Assembly (NCBI RefSeq): GCF_037908215.1
Contig: NZ_JBBLZC010000001.1
Location: 1-64,000, forward strand
Length of the DNA: 64,000 bases
Direction of reading: 5' to 3'
Source: Benzoatithermus flavus
GTDB taxonomy: Bacteria; Pseudomonadota; Alphaproteobacteria; Geminicoccales; Geminicoccaceae
Below are positions 34,430 to 45,305 of the stretch, in pieces. Positions within the stretch are counted from its first letter, which is position 1, and each line of letters begins with the position of its first letter. The notes under the pieces are model-generated. The model was given only the letters and a program-made list of their open reading frames with translations, did no database searches and was not told the DNA's origin. A program made the translations under genes and the position numbers.

Positions 34430-35713
34430 TCAGCCGCGCGCGAGACCCGAGCGCCCGGCGTAGATGGCTCCGCCGCCGAGCTGCTGCTCGATCCTCAAGA
34501 GCTGGTTATACTTCGCGAGACGGTCGGAACGCGAGAGCGAACCGGTCTTGATCTGGCCGCAGTTGGTGGCGACGGCGAGATCGGCGATGGTGCTGTCCTC
34601 GGTCTCGCCGGAGCGATGCGAGATGATCGAGGCGTAGCCGCAGGAGGTGGCGAGCTGGATCGCCTCCAGGGTCTCGGTCAGCGTGCCGATCTGGTTGACC
34701 TTGATCAGGATGGCGTTCGCCACCCCCTGCTCGATGCCCTCGGCCAGGATCGCGGGGTTGGTCACGAACAGATCGTCGCCCACGAGCTGGACCTCGTCGC
34801 CGAGCGTCTCGGTGAGGAGCTTCCAGCCGTCCCAGTCGCCCTCAGCCATGCCGTCCTCGATCGAGACGATCGGGAACTTCTCGCACAAGGACTCGAGCCA
34901 GCGCACCATGCCTTCGGCATCGAGCTCGCGGCCTTCGCCCGCGAGCCGGTACTTGCCGCCTTCGAAGAACTCGCTCGACGCCACGTCGAGGGCGAGCAGC
35001 ACGTCGTCGCCGAGCTTGTAGCCGGCGGCTTCCACGCTCCTCTCGATGAAGGCCAGCGCCTGCTCCGTATCGACGTTGGGGGCGAAGCCGCCTTCGTCGC
35101 CGACGGCGGTGCTGTGGCCCGCGTCCTTGAGCTGCTTCTTCAGGCTGTGGAAGATCTCCGTGCCCATGCGCAGCGCGTCGCCGAACGTGTCCGCGCCCAC
35201 GGGCAGGATCATGAATTCCTGGATGTCGAGCGGGTTGTCGGCGTGCGCCCCGCCATTGATGATGTTCATGAGCGGGGTCGGCAGGATGCGGGCACCCACA
35301 CCGCCGAGATAGCGGTAGAGCGGCAGCCCGGTCGCGACCGCGGCGGCGCGCGCCGCGGCGAGGCTCACGGCGAGGATGGCGTTGGCGCCGAGGCGGCTCT
35401 TGTTCTCGGTGCCGTCGAGCTCGATCATCGCGGCATCGAGGCCGGTCTGGTTGAGTGCGTCGAAGCCCGTCACGGCGTCCGCGATCTCGCCGTTGATGGC
35501 CTCGACCGCCTTGGTGACCCCCTTGCCGAGATAGCGCCCCTTGTCGCCATCGCGAAGCTCGATGGCCTCGCGCGAGCCGGTCGAAGCGCCGGACGGCACG
35601 GCAGCGCGGCCCGAAGCACCACTCTCGAGGATGACATCGGCCTCGACGGTCGGGTTGCCGCGGCTGTCCAGGATCTCGCGCCCGCGGATCGAGACGATCT
35701 CGGTGTCGCCCAT
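34430..35713 (-). CDS. eno: Enolase
   Basis: 427 aa. Signatures: GREILDSRGNPTVEADV at the N-terminus, NIINGGAHADNPLDIQEFM, metal ligands in the ALDVASSEF, SIEDGMAEGDWDGW and GDDLFVTN strands, catalytic lysine in ILIKVNQIGTLTE, and SHRSGETEDSTIADLAVA. Converts 2-phosphoglycerate to phosphoenolpyruvate. The start at 35713 fits family length; a 10-codon upstream extension is unlikely. The upstream gap (35714-35839) contains the large palindrome described at 35780. Confidence 0.98.
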   Translation of the reverse strand: MGDTEIVSIRGREILDSRGNPTVEADVILESGASGRAAVPSGASTGSREAIELRDGDKGRYLGKGVTKAVEAINGEIADAVTGFDALNQTGLDAAMIELDGTENKSRLGANAILAVSLAAARAAAVATGLPLYRYLGGVGARILPTPLMNIINGGAHADNPLDIQEFMILPVGADTFGDALRMGTEIFHSLKKQLKDAGHSTAVGDEGGFAPNVDTEQALAFIERSVEAAGYKLGDDVLLALDVASSEFFEGGKYRLAGEGRELDAEGMVRWLESLCEKFPIVSIEDGMAEGDWDGWKLLTETLGDEVQLVGDDLFVTNPAILAEGIEQGVANAILIKVNQIGTLTETLEAIQLATSCGYASIISHRSGETEDSTIADLAVATNCGQIKTGSLSRSDRLAKYNQLLRIEQQLGGGAIYAGRSGLARG

Positions 35714-35779
35714 AGCTACTCCCCTTTCCTCACGTTCAAGCATCCTCCGACCGGCTCGCGGGCGTTCATGGTACCAAGC

Positions 35780-35804
35780 GTTCCTGGTACCAGGTACCAG
35801 GAAC
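35780..35804. promoter_or_regulatory. 25-bp near-perfect palindrome upstream of eno
   Basis: Arm GTTCCTGGTACC (35780-35791), centre A, and the exact complementary arm (35793-35804). A further GGTACC lies at 35770-35775 and a CGTTAACG core at 35808-35815. It lies between the kdsA stop and the eno start on the minus strand, without a following T-run, so an operator or leader hairpin is likelier than a terminator. Confidence 0.6.
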
Positions 35805-35839
35805 GGGCGTTAACGTCCCCCGTACCGCCTCGGGCAGGC

Positions 35840-36681
35840 TCAGAGTGCGACCGGCGGCTGCGCCTTCGCCAAGGCATCGAAGCGCTGCAGGTCGGCCAGA
35901 AGCTCGCCCATCCGGGCGAGCGGCACCATGTTGGGGCCGTCGCTCAAGGCCCGCTCGGGAGCGTCGTGCGTCTCGATGAACACGGCGGCGACGCCGATCG
36001 CGACCGCGGCCCGGGCCAGCACCGGCACGTGCTCGCGCTGGCCGCCGCTCCGGCCGCCGAGGCCTCCCGGCTGCTGCACGGAATGGGTGGCGTCGAACAC
36101 GACGGGCCAGCCCGTGGCCGCGAGCTGCGGCAGGGCCCGCATGTCCGAGACCAGCGTGTTGTAGCCGAAGCTCGCCCCGCGCTCGCAGACCAGGATCCGC
36201 TCGCAGCCGAAGCCCTCGAGCTTCGCCGTCACCTGGCTCATGTCCCAGGGTGCGAGGAACTGCCCTTTCTTGACGTTGACGGCACGGCCGGTCTCGGCGG
36301 CAGCGCGCAGGAGATCGGTCTGACGGCAGAGGAAGGCCGGGATCTGGAGCACGTCCACGACCTCAGCCACCGGCTCGCACTGCCAGCTCTCGTGGACGTC
36401 GGTGAGGATCGGCAGGCCCGTCCTCTCCTTGATCTCGGCCAGGATCTCGAGCCCGCGCTCGAGGCCGACGCCCCGAGCGCTCGATCCGCTCGTCCGGTTG
36501 GCCTTGTCGAACGAGCTCTTGAAGACGAGCGGGATGCCGAGCGCATCGGTGAGCCGCTTCAGCTCGTCCGCCATCATCAGCGCGTGCTCGCGGCTCTCGA
36601 TGGCGCAGGGGCCCGCGATCAGGGCGAGCGGCAGCCGGTTGCCGATCTCCACGCTGCCCACACGAACGGTACGGCTCGTCA

Positions 36682-36682
<1 letters not shown>
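35840..36682 (-). CDS. kdsA: 3-deoxy-8-phosphooctulonate synthase
   Basis: 280 aa from ATG 36682. KDO8P synthase hallmarks: LIAGPCAIESREHALMMADELK, FKSSFDKANRTS, LTDVHESWQ, NVKKGQFLAPWDM, CERGASFGYNTLVSDMRALP and VFDATHSVQQPGG. Condenses PEP with arabinose 5-phosphate for lipopolysaccharide KDO. Start and pyrG stop share one base (TGATG). PEP from the downstream enolase is a substrate. Confidence 0.97.
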
Positions 36683-38313
<1,631 letters not shown>

Positions 38314-38332
38314 GCACCAATAACGGCCGATA

Positions 38333-38366
38333 CCGCTCCCCCGAGCAGGTCTCTCATGGGGAGCGG
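38333..38366. repeat. Inverted repeat between secG and pyrG
   Basis: CCGCTCCCC (38333-38341) and GGGGAGCGG (38358-38366) with a 16-nt loop. No T-run on the minus strand; may be a weak attenuator or simply mRNA structure upstream of pyrG. Confidence 0.35.
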
Positions 38367-38398
38367 GCGTCGGCAGAGGGCCATGGGAAGGAGTGCCG

Positions 38399-38743
38399 CT
38401 ATCTGGCGATCGGGGCCGCCGGCTCGGCCGGCGCCGCGGGTGCTGCGGGCGCGGGCGCCTGAGCCGGAGCGGTCGCCGCCGGGGCCGGGTGGTCGAGGAT
38501 CGAGCTGCCCTGGTGGCTGCGGCTCGCCAGGATCGCGAGCAGGAGGCTCGTGCCGATGAAGCAGGCGGCGAGGATCGCCGTGGTGCGGGTCAGGAGGTTG
38601 GCCGTCCCGCGTGCGCTCATCAACCCGCCGAACGTGCCGCCGCCGAGGCCGCTGAGCGCCCCGCCCTCGCTGCGCTGGATGAGGATCACGCCGACCAGCG
38701 CGGTCGCGATCAGGAGGTGGATGACCAGGACAACCGTAATCAT
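38399..38743 (-). CDS. secG: Preprotein translocase subunit SecG
   Basis: 114 aa. Two TM helices (about 1-21 and 52-73) around the conserved cytoplasmic loop LIQRSEGGALSGLGGGTFGGLMSARGTANLLTRTT. A Pro/Ala-rich low-complexity tail from about 85 is longer than in E. coli but common in high-GC alphaproteobacteria. Accessory subunit of SecYEG. Lies 58 bp downstream of tpiA, a conserved pair. Confidence 0.95.
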   Translation of the reverse strand: MITVVLVIHLLIATALVGVILIQRSEGGALSGLGGGTFGGLMSARGTANLLTRTTAILAACFIGTSLLLAILASRSHQGSSILDHPAPAATAPAQAPAPAAPAAPAEPAAPIAR

Positions 38744-38801
38744 GAGCTAAGCAACTGCTCCAAAGGAGAATCGGACGGGACGACCCGTCCGGTGGCCGAG
38801 A

Positions 38802-39566
38802 TCAGGCGCCGCCGCCTGCCCGATAGATGGCGAAGAATCCGTCGGGGTCCAGGCTCGCCCCGCCGACGAGGACACCGTCCACGCCGGCCACGGCCATGAT
38901 CGCACCCGCATTGTCGGCCTTGACCGAGCCGCCGTAGAGGATCGCGACCTTGTCACCGTCGCTCGCGAGCCGCTCCAGCCGGGCGCGAATCGCCGCATGG
39001 CTGCGGCCGATGTCGTCCAGCGTGGGCGTGCGGCCGGTGCCGATGGCCCAGACCGGCTCGTAGGCGACGACGACCCGCGCGGCCGAGGCGCCTTGCGGCC
39101 AGCTCTGGTCGAGCTGCCGCTCGAGGACCTCGAGCGTGCGGCCCTCGAGCCATTCGGCCTCGGTCTCGCCGATGCACAGGATCGCGAGAAGGCCCGCTTC
39201 CAGTGCCGCCTGCACCTTCGCCCTGACGAGCGCGTCGGTCTCGCCGAGCCCGTGCCGGCGCTCGGAATGGCCGACGATCACGGCGACGGCACCGGCGTCT
39301 TTCAGCATGGGTGCGCTGATCGAGCCGGTGAAGGCGCCCTTGGGCTTGTCGTGGCAGTCCTGCCCGCCGACCAGAATGCCGGTGCCGGCGAGCTGGGCCG
39401 CGACCTCGGCCAGGACCGTCGCCGGGGGGAACACGCCGAGCGTGGCGGACGGCCGGCCCACGCGCTCGGCGAGCCCGCCGGCCAGCGCCTTGGCCTCCGC
39501 GCGCAGGCCGTGCATCTTCCAGTTGCCGAACACGATCGGTCGCGCGAGCGCCATCTTCTGATCCAT
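38802..39566 (-). CDS. tpiA: Triosephosphate isomerase
   Basis: 254 aa from ATG 39566; an ATG four codons later is equally possible and neither has a strong Shine-Dalgarno. Active-site residues are visible: N/K in VFGNWKMHG, His in VIVGHSERR, catalytic Glu in VAYEPVWAIGTG and the phosphate loop ILYGGSVKADNAG. Interconverts dihydroxyacetone phosphate and glyceraldehyde 3-phosphate. Divergent from ppiD across 176 bp. Confidence 0.97.
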   Translation of the reverse strand: MDQKMALARPIVFGNWKMHGLRAEAKALAGGLAERVGRPSATLGVFPPATVLAEVAAQLAGTGILVGGQDCHDKPKGAFTGSISAPMLKDAGAVAVIVGHSERRHGLGETDALVRAKVQAALEAGLLAILCIGETEAEWLEGRTLEVLERQLDQSWPQGASAARVVVAYEPVWAIGTGRTPTLDDIGRSHAAIRARLERLASDGDKVAILYGGSVKADNAGAIMAVAGVDGVLVGGASLDPDGFFAIYRAGGGA

Positions 39567-39742
39567 CGCAGCCGTGAAGCCGGCGGCTAGGTAACACACC
39601 ATGCCCGAGCTTTCCAGCTTGGCGGCGCCGAGTCGCCGGGTGTTGCCGTAGGTCCGCCTTGCCCATATTGTCGCGGTCCGCTGCGGGCTCGGCCAAGAGC
39701 TCTCGCGGCGGCATGCAACGCAACCACGGCGGCTCTTCATCC

Positions 39743-41638
39743 ATGCTCGATGCCCTGCGCACGCACGCCACCGGTCCGGTGGCGAAGGTGCTGTTCGGAA
39801 TCCTCGTCGTCAGCTTCGCGATCTGGGGCATCGGCGACATCTTCAGAGCGCCGCACGGCGGCGGATCGCTGGCACGGGTCGACGGCACCGACATCACGGC
39901 CCGCGAGGTCACGAACGAGTTCGAGAATCGCTGGCGCCAGCTACAGCAGCAGTTCGGCAACAATCTCGACCGGCGCGCTGCGGTGAGCCTCGGACTCATG
40001 AACGAGGCGCTCGAGGCCGCGATCGCGCGCCGGCTGGTCGACGCGCACGCCCACGACCTCAAGCTCACCGTGGCCGACGAGACCATCGCCGCGCAGATCC
40101 GCGACAATCCTTCCTTCCAGGGGACGAGCGGCTTCGACCGGCAGACCTTCCAGATGTTCCTGCGCTCGATCGGCCTGAGCGAGCAGGACTACGTCGCGGC
40201 CCTGCGCGCCGAGATGATCCGGGACCGCCTGATCGACGCCATGACCGGCCCGCTCGCCGTACCCGGCACGCTCGTGAGGAAGCTGGTCGAGTACCGGCAG
40301 GAGCAGCGGCGCGGCAAGGCGCTCGTCGTGAACGCCGGCGACATCCAGGTGGAAGCGCCCGGCGAGGAAGCACTCCAGGCTTATCTCGACGAGCACGTCA
40401 AGGATTACGAAGCACCCGAGTACCGCGATGTCACCCTGCTCGTGCTGCGGCCCGAAGATCTCCTGAACGAGATCGAGGTCAGCGATGCGGACGTACGTGC
40501 GGCCTACGACAGCAGGGCGGCGCAGTACAAGAAGCCGGAGCAGCGCAAGCTCGAGCAGCTCCTCGCGAACGACGAGGCCACGATCAGGCGCGCCGCGGAG
40601 ATGGTGGCTTCGGGCCAGAGCTTCGCGGCCGTGGCCGAGGCGCTGAAGGGGGCGGGTGTCGAGCGCTCCGAGCTCGGCCCGCTCGCTGAGGGCGACCTGC
40701 CCGAGGCCCTGGAGCAGCCGGTCTGGTCGCTGCCCGAGGGCGGCGTCAGCCAGCCCGTGCAGACCCCCTTCGGCTGGCACCTCGTCCGGGTGACGCAGAT
40801 CAGGCCCGAGGAGACCCAACCCTTCGACGCGGTGAAGGACGAAATCCGCCGCGAGCTGGCGCTCGAGCGGGCATCGAACCAGCTTCCCGACCTCGCGACC
40901 AAGCTCGACGACGAGATCGCCGCCGGTACGCCGATCGACGAGGCCGGCAGGAAGCTCGGGATCGAGGTCCTGAAGCTCCAGAAGATCGACCGCACCGGCC
41001 ACAGCCCGGCCAAGGAGCGCCTCGCCGCCGACCGGCTCACCGGCGAGATGCTGAACACGATCTTCGCCGCCCGGCAGGGCGAGACCTCGCTGCTCGAGCA
41101 GACGCCGGACGGCCGTTACTACATGTACCGGGTGGATGCCGTGGAGCCGGCGCGCCCGCGCACGCTGGCCGAGGTCAGGGACGAGGTGGCGAAGGCGTGG
41201 ACCGCCACCGAGCAGAGGAAGCGCGCGCGGGCCAAGGCCGAGGAGCTCTCGAAGCAGGCGACCTCGCCCGCCTCGCTCGACCAGCTCGCGCAGGGCGAGA
41301 AGGGTGTCGAGATCGTGGCGATCGGGCCCGTCATCCGCTCGGACGATGCGGCGCTGCTCGGGCTCAACGGCGATGCCGTGCACGCCCTGTTCGCGACCGA
41401 GCCCGGCAAGGTCGCAGGGTCGGTGGTGGACGTGCCCAAGGGCTCGGCCATCGTCGCCACCGAGGAGATCGTCCCGGCCAAGCCCGAGCCGGCCCTGCTG
41501 AACGCCACCGAGACCCTGGTGCTCAACGCGATGCGGGGCGAGCTGCTCCAGGCCTACGAGGCCGCGCTCCGCAAGCGCTATTCGGTCTCGATCGACCAGC
41601 AGGCGCTGGCGAAGCTCATGGAGCAGCAGGCGCAGTGA
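39743..41638 (+). CDS. ppiD: PpiD-type peptidyl-prolyl isomerase / periplasmic folding chaperone
   Basis: 631 aa from MLDALRTHATGPVAKVLFG. A single N-terminal TM (VAKVLFGILVVSFAIWGIGD, about 13-32) anchors a large periplasmic chain: SurA/PpiD N-domain (RVDGTDITAREVTNEFE onward), parvulin-like domain about residues 280-355 (ERSELGPLAEGDLPEALEQPVWSLPEGGVSQPVQTPFGWHLVRV) and a second PPIase-like tail. PpiD assists proteins leaving SecYEG. Adjacent to tpiA-secG on one side and trpE on the other, the usual alphaproteobacterial context. Confidence 0.92.
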   Translation: MLDALRTHATGPVAKVLFGILVVSFAIWGIGDIFRAPHGGGSLARVDGTDITAREVTNEFENRWRQLQQQFGNNLDRRAAVSLGLMNEALEAAIARRLVDAHAHDLKLTVADETIAAQIRDNPSFQGTSGFDRQTFQMFLRSIGLSEQDYVAALRAEMIRDRLIDAMTGPLAVPGTLVRKLVEYRQEQRRGKALVVNAGDIQVEAPGEEALQAYLDEHVKDYEAPEYRDVTLLVLRPEDLLNEIEVSDADVRAAYDSRAAQYKKPEQRKLEQLLANDEATIRRAAEMVASGQSFAAVAEALKGAGVERSELGPLAEGDLPEALEQPVWSLPEGGVSQPVQTPFGWHLVRVTQIRPEETQPFDAVKDEIRRELALERASNQLPDLATKLDDEIAAGTPIDEAGRKLGIEVLKLQKIDRTGHSPAKERLAADRLTGEMLNTIFAARQGETSLLEQTPDGRYYMYRVDAVEPARPRTLAEVRDEVAKAWTATEQRKRARAKAEELSKQATSPASLDQLAQGEKGVEIVAIGPVIRSDDAALLGLNGDAVHALFATEPGKVAGSVVDVPKGSAIVATEEIVPAKPEPALLNATETLVLNAMRGELLQAYEAALRKRYSVSIDQQALAKLMEQQAQ

Positions 41639-41671
41639 CGCCGGTGCGGGCAGCGAGAAAGCCATAAAGCC

Positions 41672-43180
41672 ATGGATACCCGACCCGATCTCGAGGGCTT
41701 CACCGCCGCCTACGAGCGCGGCCAGGCGCAGGTGGTCTCGGCCTCGCTCGTGGCCGACCTAGAGACGCCGGTCTCGGCGCTCCTCAAGCTGGCCGAGGGC
41801 CGCCCCTACAGCTTCCTGCTCGAGAGTGTGACGGGCGGTGCGGTCCGCGGCCGCTACTCGATCCTGGGCATCAAGCCCGATCTGGTCTGGCGCTGCCGCG
41901 GCAACCGGGCAGAGATCAACCGAAGTGCCCGCTTCGATCGCGATGCCTTCGAGCCCTGCCCGGAGCCATCGCTCGAGAGCCTGCGCCGGCTCGTGGCCGA
42001 GAGCCGGATCGAGCTGCCGGACCATCTACCGCCGATGGCGGCGGGGCTGTTCGGGCACATGGCCTACGACATGGTGCGGCTGGTCGAGCGCCTGCCCGAG
42101 AAGAACCGGGACCGGCTGGGCCTGCCCGATGCCGTGTTCCTGCGCCCCACCGTGATGGCGATCTTCGACAATATCGAGGATCGGGTCACGATGGTGACAC
42201 CGGTCTGGCCCAGCGCCGAGCTTTCCGCCCGTGCGGCCTATGCGTCAGCCTGCGAGCGGCTGGCCGACGCCATCGCCGACATGGGCCGCGGCATCAGCCT
42301 CGCCCCGCTCAGGACCGCGAGTCCGCCGCCCGAGCCGGTCTCGAACGTCACCCGCGAGCAGTATCACGCGATGGTCGAGCGGGCGAAGGAGTACATCCGG
42401 GCGGGCGACATCTTCCAGGTCGTGCCCTCGCAACGCTTCGAGCTGCCATTCCACCTGCCGCCCGTCGCCCTCTACCGCGCGCTGCGCCGGCTGAACCCCT
42501 CGCCTTTCCTGTTCTTCCTCGACCTCGACGGCTATGCGCTGGTGGGCTCGAGCCCGGAGATCCTGGTCCGGCTGCGGGACGGCAAGGTGACGATCCGCCC
42601 GATCGCGGGCACGCGCCGACGGGGTGCGACCAGGGCCGAGGACGAGGAGCTTGCGAAGGATCTCCTGAGCGATCCCAAGGAACTCGCCGAGCATCTCATG
42701 CTGCTCGACCTCGGACGCAACGACGTCGGCCGCGTGGCGCAGATCGGGACCGTGAAGGTCACCGAGAAGATGATCGTCGAATATTACAGCCACGTCATGC
42801 ACATCGTCTCGAACGTGGAAGGGACGATCCGGCCCGAGTGCGACGCGCTCGATGCGCTGATGGCGGGCTTTCCGGCCGGCACCACGACCGGTGCGCCGAA
42901 GGTGCGGGCGATGGAGATCATCGAGGAGCTCGAGCCCGAGCGGCGCGGCTTCTATGCCGGTGCAGTGGGCTATTTCGCCGCCGACGGCAACATGGACAGC
43001 TGCATCGCGCTCCGGACCGCGCTCGTGAAGGACGGGCGAATGTACGTCCAGGCCGGGGGCGGCGTGGTCTGGGACAGCGACCCCGAGGCCGAGTACCAGG
43101 AGAGCTGCAACAAGGCCAAGGCCTTGATCCGCGCCGCCGAAGAGGCGGTGCGGTTCGCGAACGGCGGCGGGGGGCGCTGA
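41672..43180 (+). CDS. trpE: Anthranilate synthase component I
   Basis: 502 aa. The tryptophan feedback-site motif LLES (residues 49-52) is intact. Chorismate-binding domain signatures: IFQVVPSQRF, SSPEILVRL, IRPIAGTRRRGAT, HLMLLDLGRNDVGRV, HIVSNVEGTI, FPAGTTTGAPKVRAMEII and GAVGYFAADGNMDSCIALRT. Makes anthranilate from chorismate with ammonia supplied by TrpG. Separated from trpG by an opposite-strand gene. No leader-peptide attenuator is visible in the 33 bp after ppiD. Confidence 0.98.
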   Translation: MDTRPDLEGFTAAYERGQAQVVSASLVADLETPVSALLKLAEGRPYSFLLESVTGGAVRGRYSILGIKPDLVWRCRGNRAEINRSARFDRDAFEPCPEPSLESLRRLVAESRIELPDHLPPMAAGLFGHMAYDMVRLVERLPEKNRDRLGLPDAVFLRPTVMAIFDNIEDRVTMVTPVWPSAELSARAAYASACERLADAIADMGRGISLAPLRTASPPPEPVSNVTREQYHAMVERAKEYIRAGDIFQVVPSQRFELPFHLPPVALYRALRRLNPSPFLFFLDLDGYALVGSSPEILVRLRDGKVTIRPIAGTRRRGATRAEDEELAKDLLSDPKELAEHLMLLDLGRNDVGRVAQIGTVKVTEKMIVEYYSHVMHIVSNVEGTIRPECDALDALMAGFPAGTTTGAPKVRAMEIIEELEPERRGFYAGAVGYFAADGNMDSCIALRTALVKDGRMYVQAGGGVVWDSDPEAEYQESCNKAKALIRAAEEAVRFANGGGGR

Positions 43181-43189
43181 GGCGCCGCA

Positions 43190-44533
43190 TCAGCAGGCGG
43201 GCACGGGCGGGCAGTCGCCGTTGCCGCAGGCGCTGACCGGGATCGGCTCTGCCGGCGGGCGGCAGCGACTGCGGGCGATCAGCTCGCCCGCGCGCACGAT
43301 CCGCAGGCCGCGCGTCTCGGCCTGCGGCAGCCAGCTCTCGAGCACCTCCAGCGTCGCCGGATGCGGATGGCCGATGGCGAGCGCCTGCCCGCGGCGCCGC
43401 GCCAGGCGCTCGGCCGCATCGAGCTGACGGTGCACCGCGGCCGGGTCGGGCTCGTTGTCGAGAAACACGTCGCGGCCCGCGTGCGGCAGGTCGAGCCGCT
43501 CGGCGAGCGTCGTTCCCACCGAGAGCGGCGAGGTGCGGCTGTCGACGAAGACGAGGCCGCGCCGCCCGATCTCCTCGAGCACCGCCATCATCACCCCAGG
43601 GTCGGACGAGGCGCGGCTGCCCATGTGGTTGTTGACGCCCACGGCCTGCGGCAGCCGCCCGAACGCCCAGGCGAGACGGCGGTGCAACTCCGCGGGCTCG
43701 AGGTTCGTCAGGATGGCGTTGGGCCCGGGATCCTCGTCGCCCTCGGGCTCCATCGGCAGGTGGAGGAAGATCTCGTGGCCGTGCGCCTTCGCGGCGGCGA
43801 CGAGCCCGTCGAGCCCCGCGGCATAAGGCAGGAACGACAGGGTCACGGGCCGCGGCAGCCGGGTCGCGCGCTGGCTCGGAGCCGCGGCCGGGCCGACATC
43901 GTCGATGACGATCGCGAGCATCGGCGCATCCTTCGGCGCCGGCTCGGGCCGGGGCGGCGGCGGAGGCGGCAGGACCAGGGTGGCGAGCCGGGTGGCGGAC
44001 GACAGCGGTGGCCGGGGCACGAAACGCGGCGGCTCGGCGGGTGGCGCCGCCCGCGCTTCCGGCCCGAGCGGTGCCATGGCCGCCGGGGGCGGCTCCGGGG
44101 CGGGCCCGGCCGGTGTCGGAGGCGGAGCTTGGCGCGTGGGCGGCTCGAGAGAGGCCACGGCCGGCGGCGCCGGCTCGGCGGGCGGCCGCGGCAGCGGGCC
44201 GAAGGCCCACTTTTCGGGCTCGAGACCGCTCGGGAGCACGAAGCGCGGGCTCGCCGAGAGGCTCGGCACCTCACCTTGCGCCTCGGCCATCGTCACCGCG
44301 TCCTCCATGGGCAGGCCTAGCGCCCTGCGCACGGGATCGGTGCGATAGAAGGTCGGCCGGCGCTCCGGCCCGGTGAGCGCCACGAGCACGACGACGCAGG
44401 AGACCACGATCGCGAAGGCACCGGCGAGATTTCTCGACCGGAACGTCCGTCGCAGCCGGCGCAGCAGCCGGCCCGCGCGCCGCGAGGAGCGCCGCCGTCT
44501 GGCTCGTGCCTCGTCCCCTGCCGGTGGAGTCAC
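43190..44533 (-). CDS. Divergent polysaccharide deacetylase family protein (YibQ/DUF610)
   Basis: 447 aa with a GTG start at 44533. Basic N-terminus, one TM (NLAGAFAIVVSCVVVLVALT, about 35-54), a long Pro/Ala-rich linker to about 205, then the deacetylase-like domain: MLAIVIDDVG, VTLSFLPYA, HEIFLHLPMEP, VGVNNHMGSR, FVDSRTSP and DVFLDNEPD, ending LAIGHPHPATLEVLESWLP. Likely membrane-anchored periplasmic protein of envelope maintenance; activity unproven. It ends 9 bp from the convergent trpE and separates trpE from trpG, an unexpected site. Confidence 0.9.
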   Translation of the reverse strand: MTPPAGDEARARRRRSSRRAGRLLRRLRRTFRSRNLAGAFAIVVSCVVVLVALTGPERRPTFYRTDPVRRALGLPMEDAVTMAEAQGEVPSLSASPRFVLPSGLEPEKWAFGPLPRPPAEPAPPAVASLEPPTRQAPPPTPAGPAPEPPPAAMAPLGPEARAAPPAEPPRFVPRPPLSSATRLATLVLPPPPPPRPEPAPKDAPMLAIVIDDVGPAAAPSQRATRLPRPVTLSFLPYAAGLDGLVAAAKAHGHEIFLHLPMEPEGDEDPGPNAILTNLEPAELHRRLAWAFGRLPQAVGVNNHMGSRASSDPGVMMAVLEEIGRRGLVFVDSRTSPLSVGTTLAERLDLPHAGRDVFLDNEPDPAAVHRQLDAAERLARRRGQALAIGHPHPATLEVLESWLPQAETRGLRIVRAGELIARSRCRPPAEPIPVSACGNGDCPPVPAC

Positions 44534-44720
44534 GCGTTCGGACCTTGGATCCTGGCTGCCGATTGTGCGATGAACCTAGTGGACGGCTCCGCCGGCCGGA
44601 AGCGCTTTTCGCACTTGCGAACGGTACTCCCGGGCGGCACGGCGCTTGACGGCGCGGACGGCGGCAGGCTTCCTTGCGGCACGTGCGCATGCGGCTCCTG
44701 CTCTTGATGCGAAAGCGACG

Positions 44721-45305
44721 ATGCTCCTCCTGATCGACAACTACGACAGCTTCACCTACAACCTCGTCCATTATCTCGGGGAGCTCGGAGCCGAGACCGT
44801 CGTCTGGCGCAACGACGCGCTCACCGTGCAGGATGCGATCGCGATGCGCCCGGATGCGATCGTGATCTCGCCGGGCCCGTGCGATCCCGACAGGGCCGGC
44901 ATCACCCTGCCCCTGATCCGGGCGGCGGCGGAGCGCATCCCGATCCTGGGCGTGTGCCTCGGCCATCAGGCGATCGCCCAGGCCTTCGGTGCGGTGATCG
45001 ACCGGGCGAAGCAGGTCATGCACGGCAAGCTGAGTCCGATTCTGCACGACGGCACCGGCGTGTTCCGGGACCTGCCCTCCCCGTTCGCGGCGACGCGCTA
45101 TCATTCGCTGGTCGCCGTGCCCGAGACCGTGCCCTCTTGCCTCAAGGTCAATGCCTGGACCGAGGACGGCACGATCATGGGCCTGCGGCACGAGAACCTG
45201 CCGATCCACGGCGTGCAGTTCCATCCCGAGAGCATCGAGACGAAGCACGGACACCGGCTCTTACGGAACTTCCTCGAGCTCGCCCGCGTGGGAGTTCCGG
45301 CATGA
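44721..45305 (+). CDS. trpG: Anthranilate synthase component II (glutamine amidotransferase)
   Basis: 194 aa from ATG 44721. Class I GATase: oxyanion SPGPCDPD, catalytic C79 in LGVCLGHQAI, H168 and E170 in VQFHPESI. Supplies ammonia to TrpE. Starts trpG-trpD-trpC-moaC-moeA with overlapping stops and starts. The 187 bp before it (44534-44720) must carry a promoter if trpE transcription does not pass through the antisense yibQ-like gene; a TTGACG at about 44647 has no convincing -10. Confidence 0.97.
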   Translation: MLLLIDNYDSFTYNLVHYLGELGAETVVWRNDALTVQDAIAMRPDAIVISPGPCDPDRAGITLPLIRAAAERIPILGVCLGHQAIAQAFGAVIDRAKQVMHGKLSPILHDGTGVFRDLPSPFAATRYHSLVAVPETVPSCLKVNAWTEDGTIMGLRHENLPIHGVQFHPESIETKHGHRLLRNFLELARVGVPA

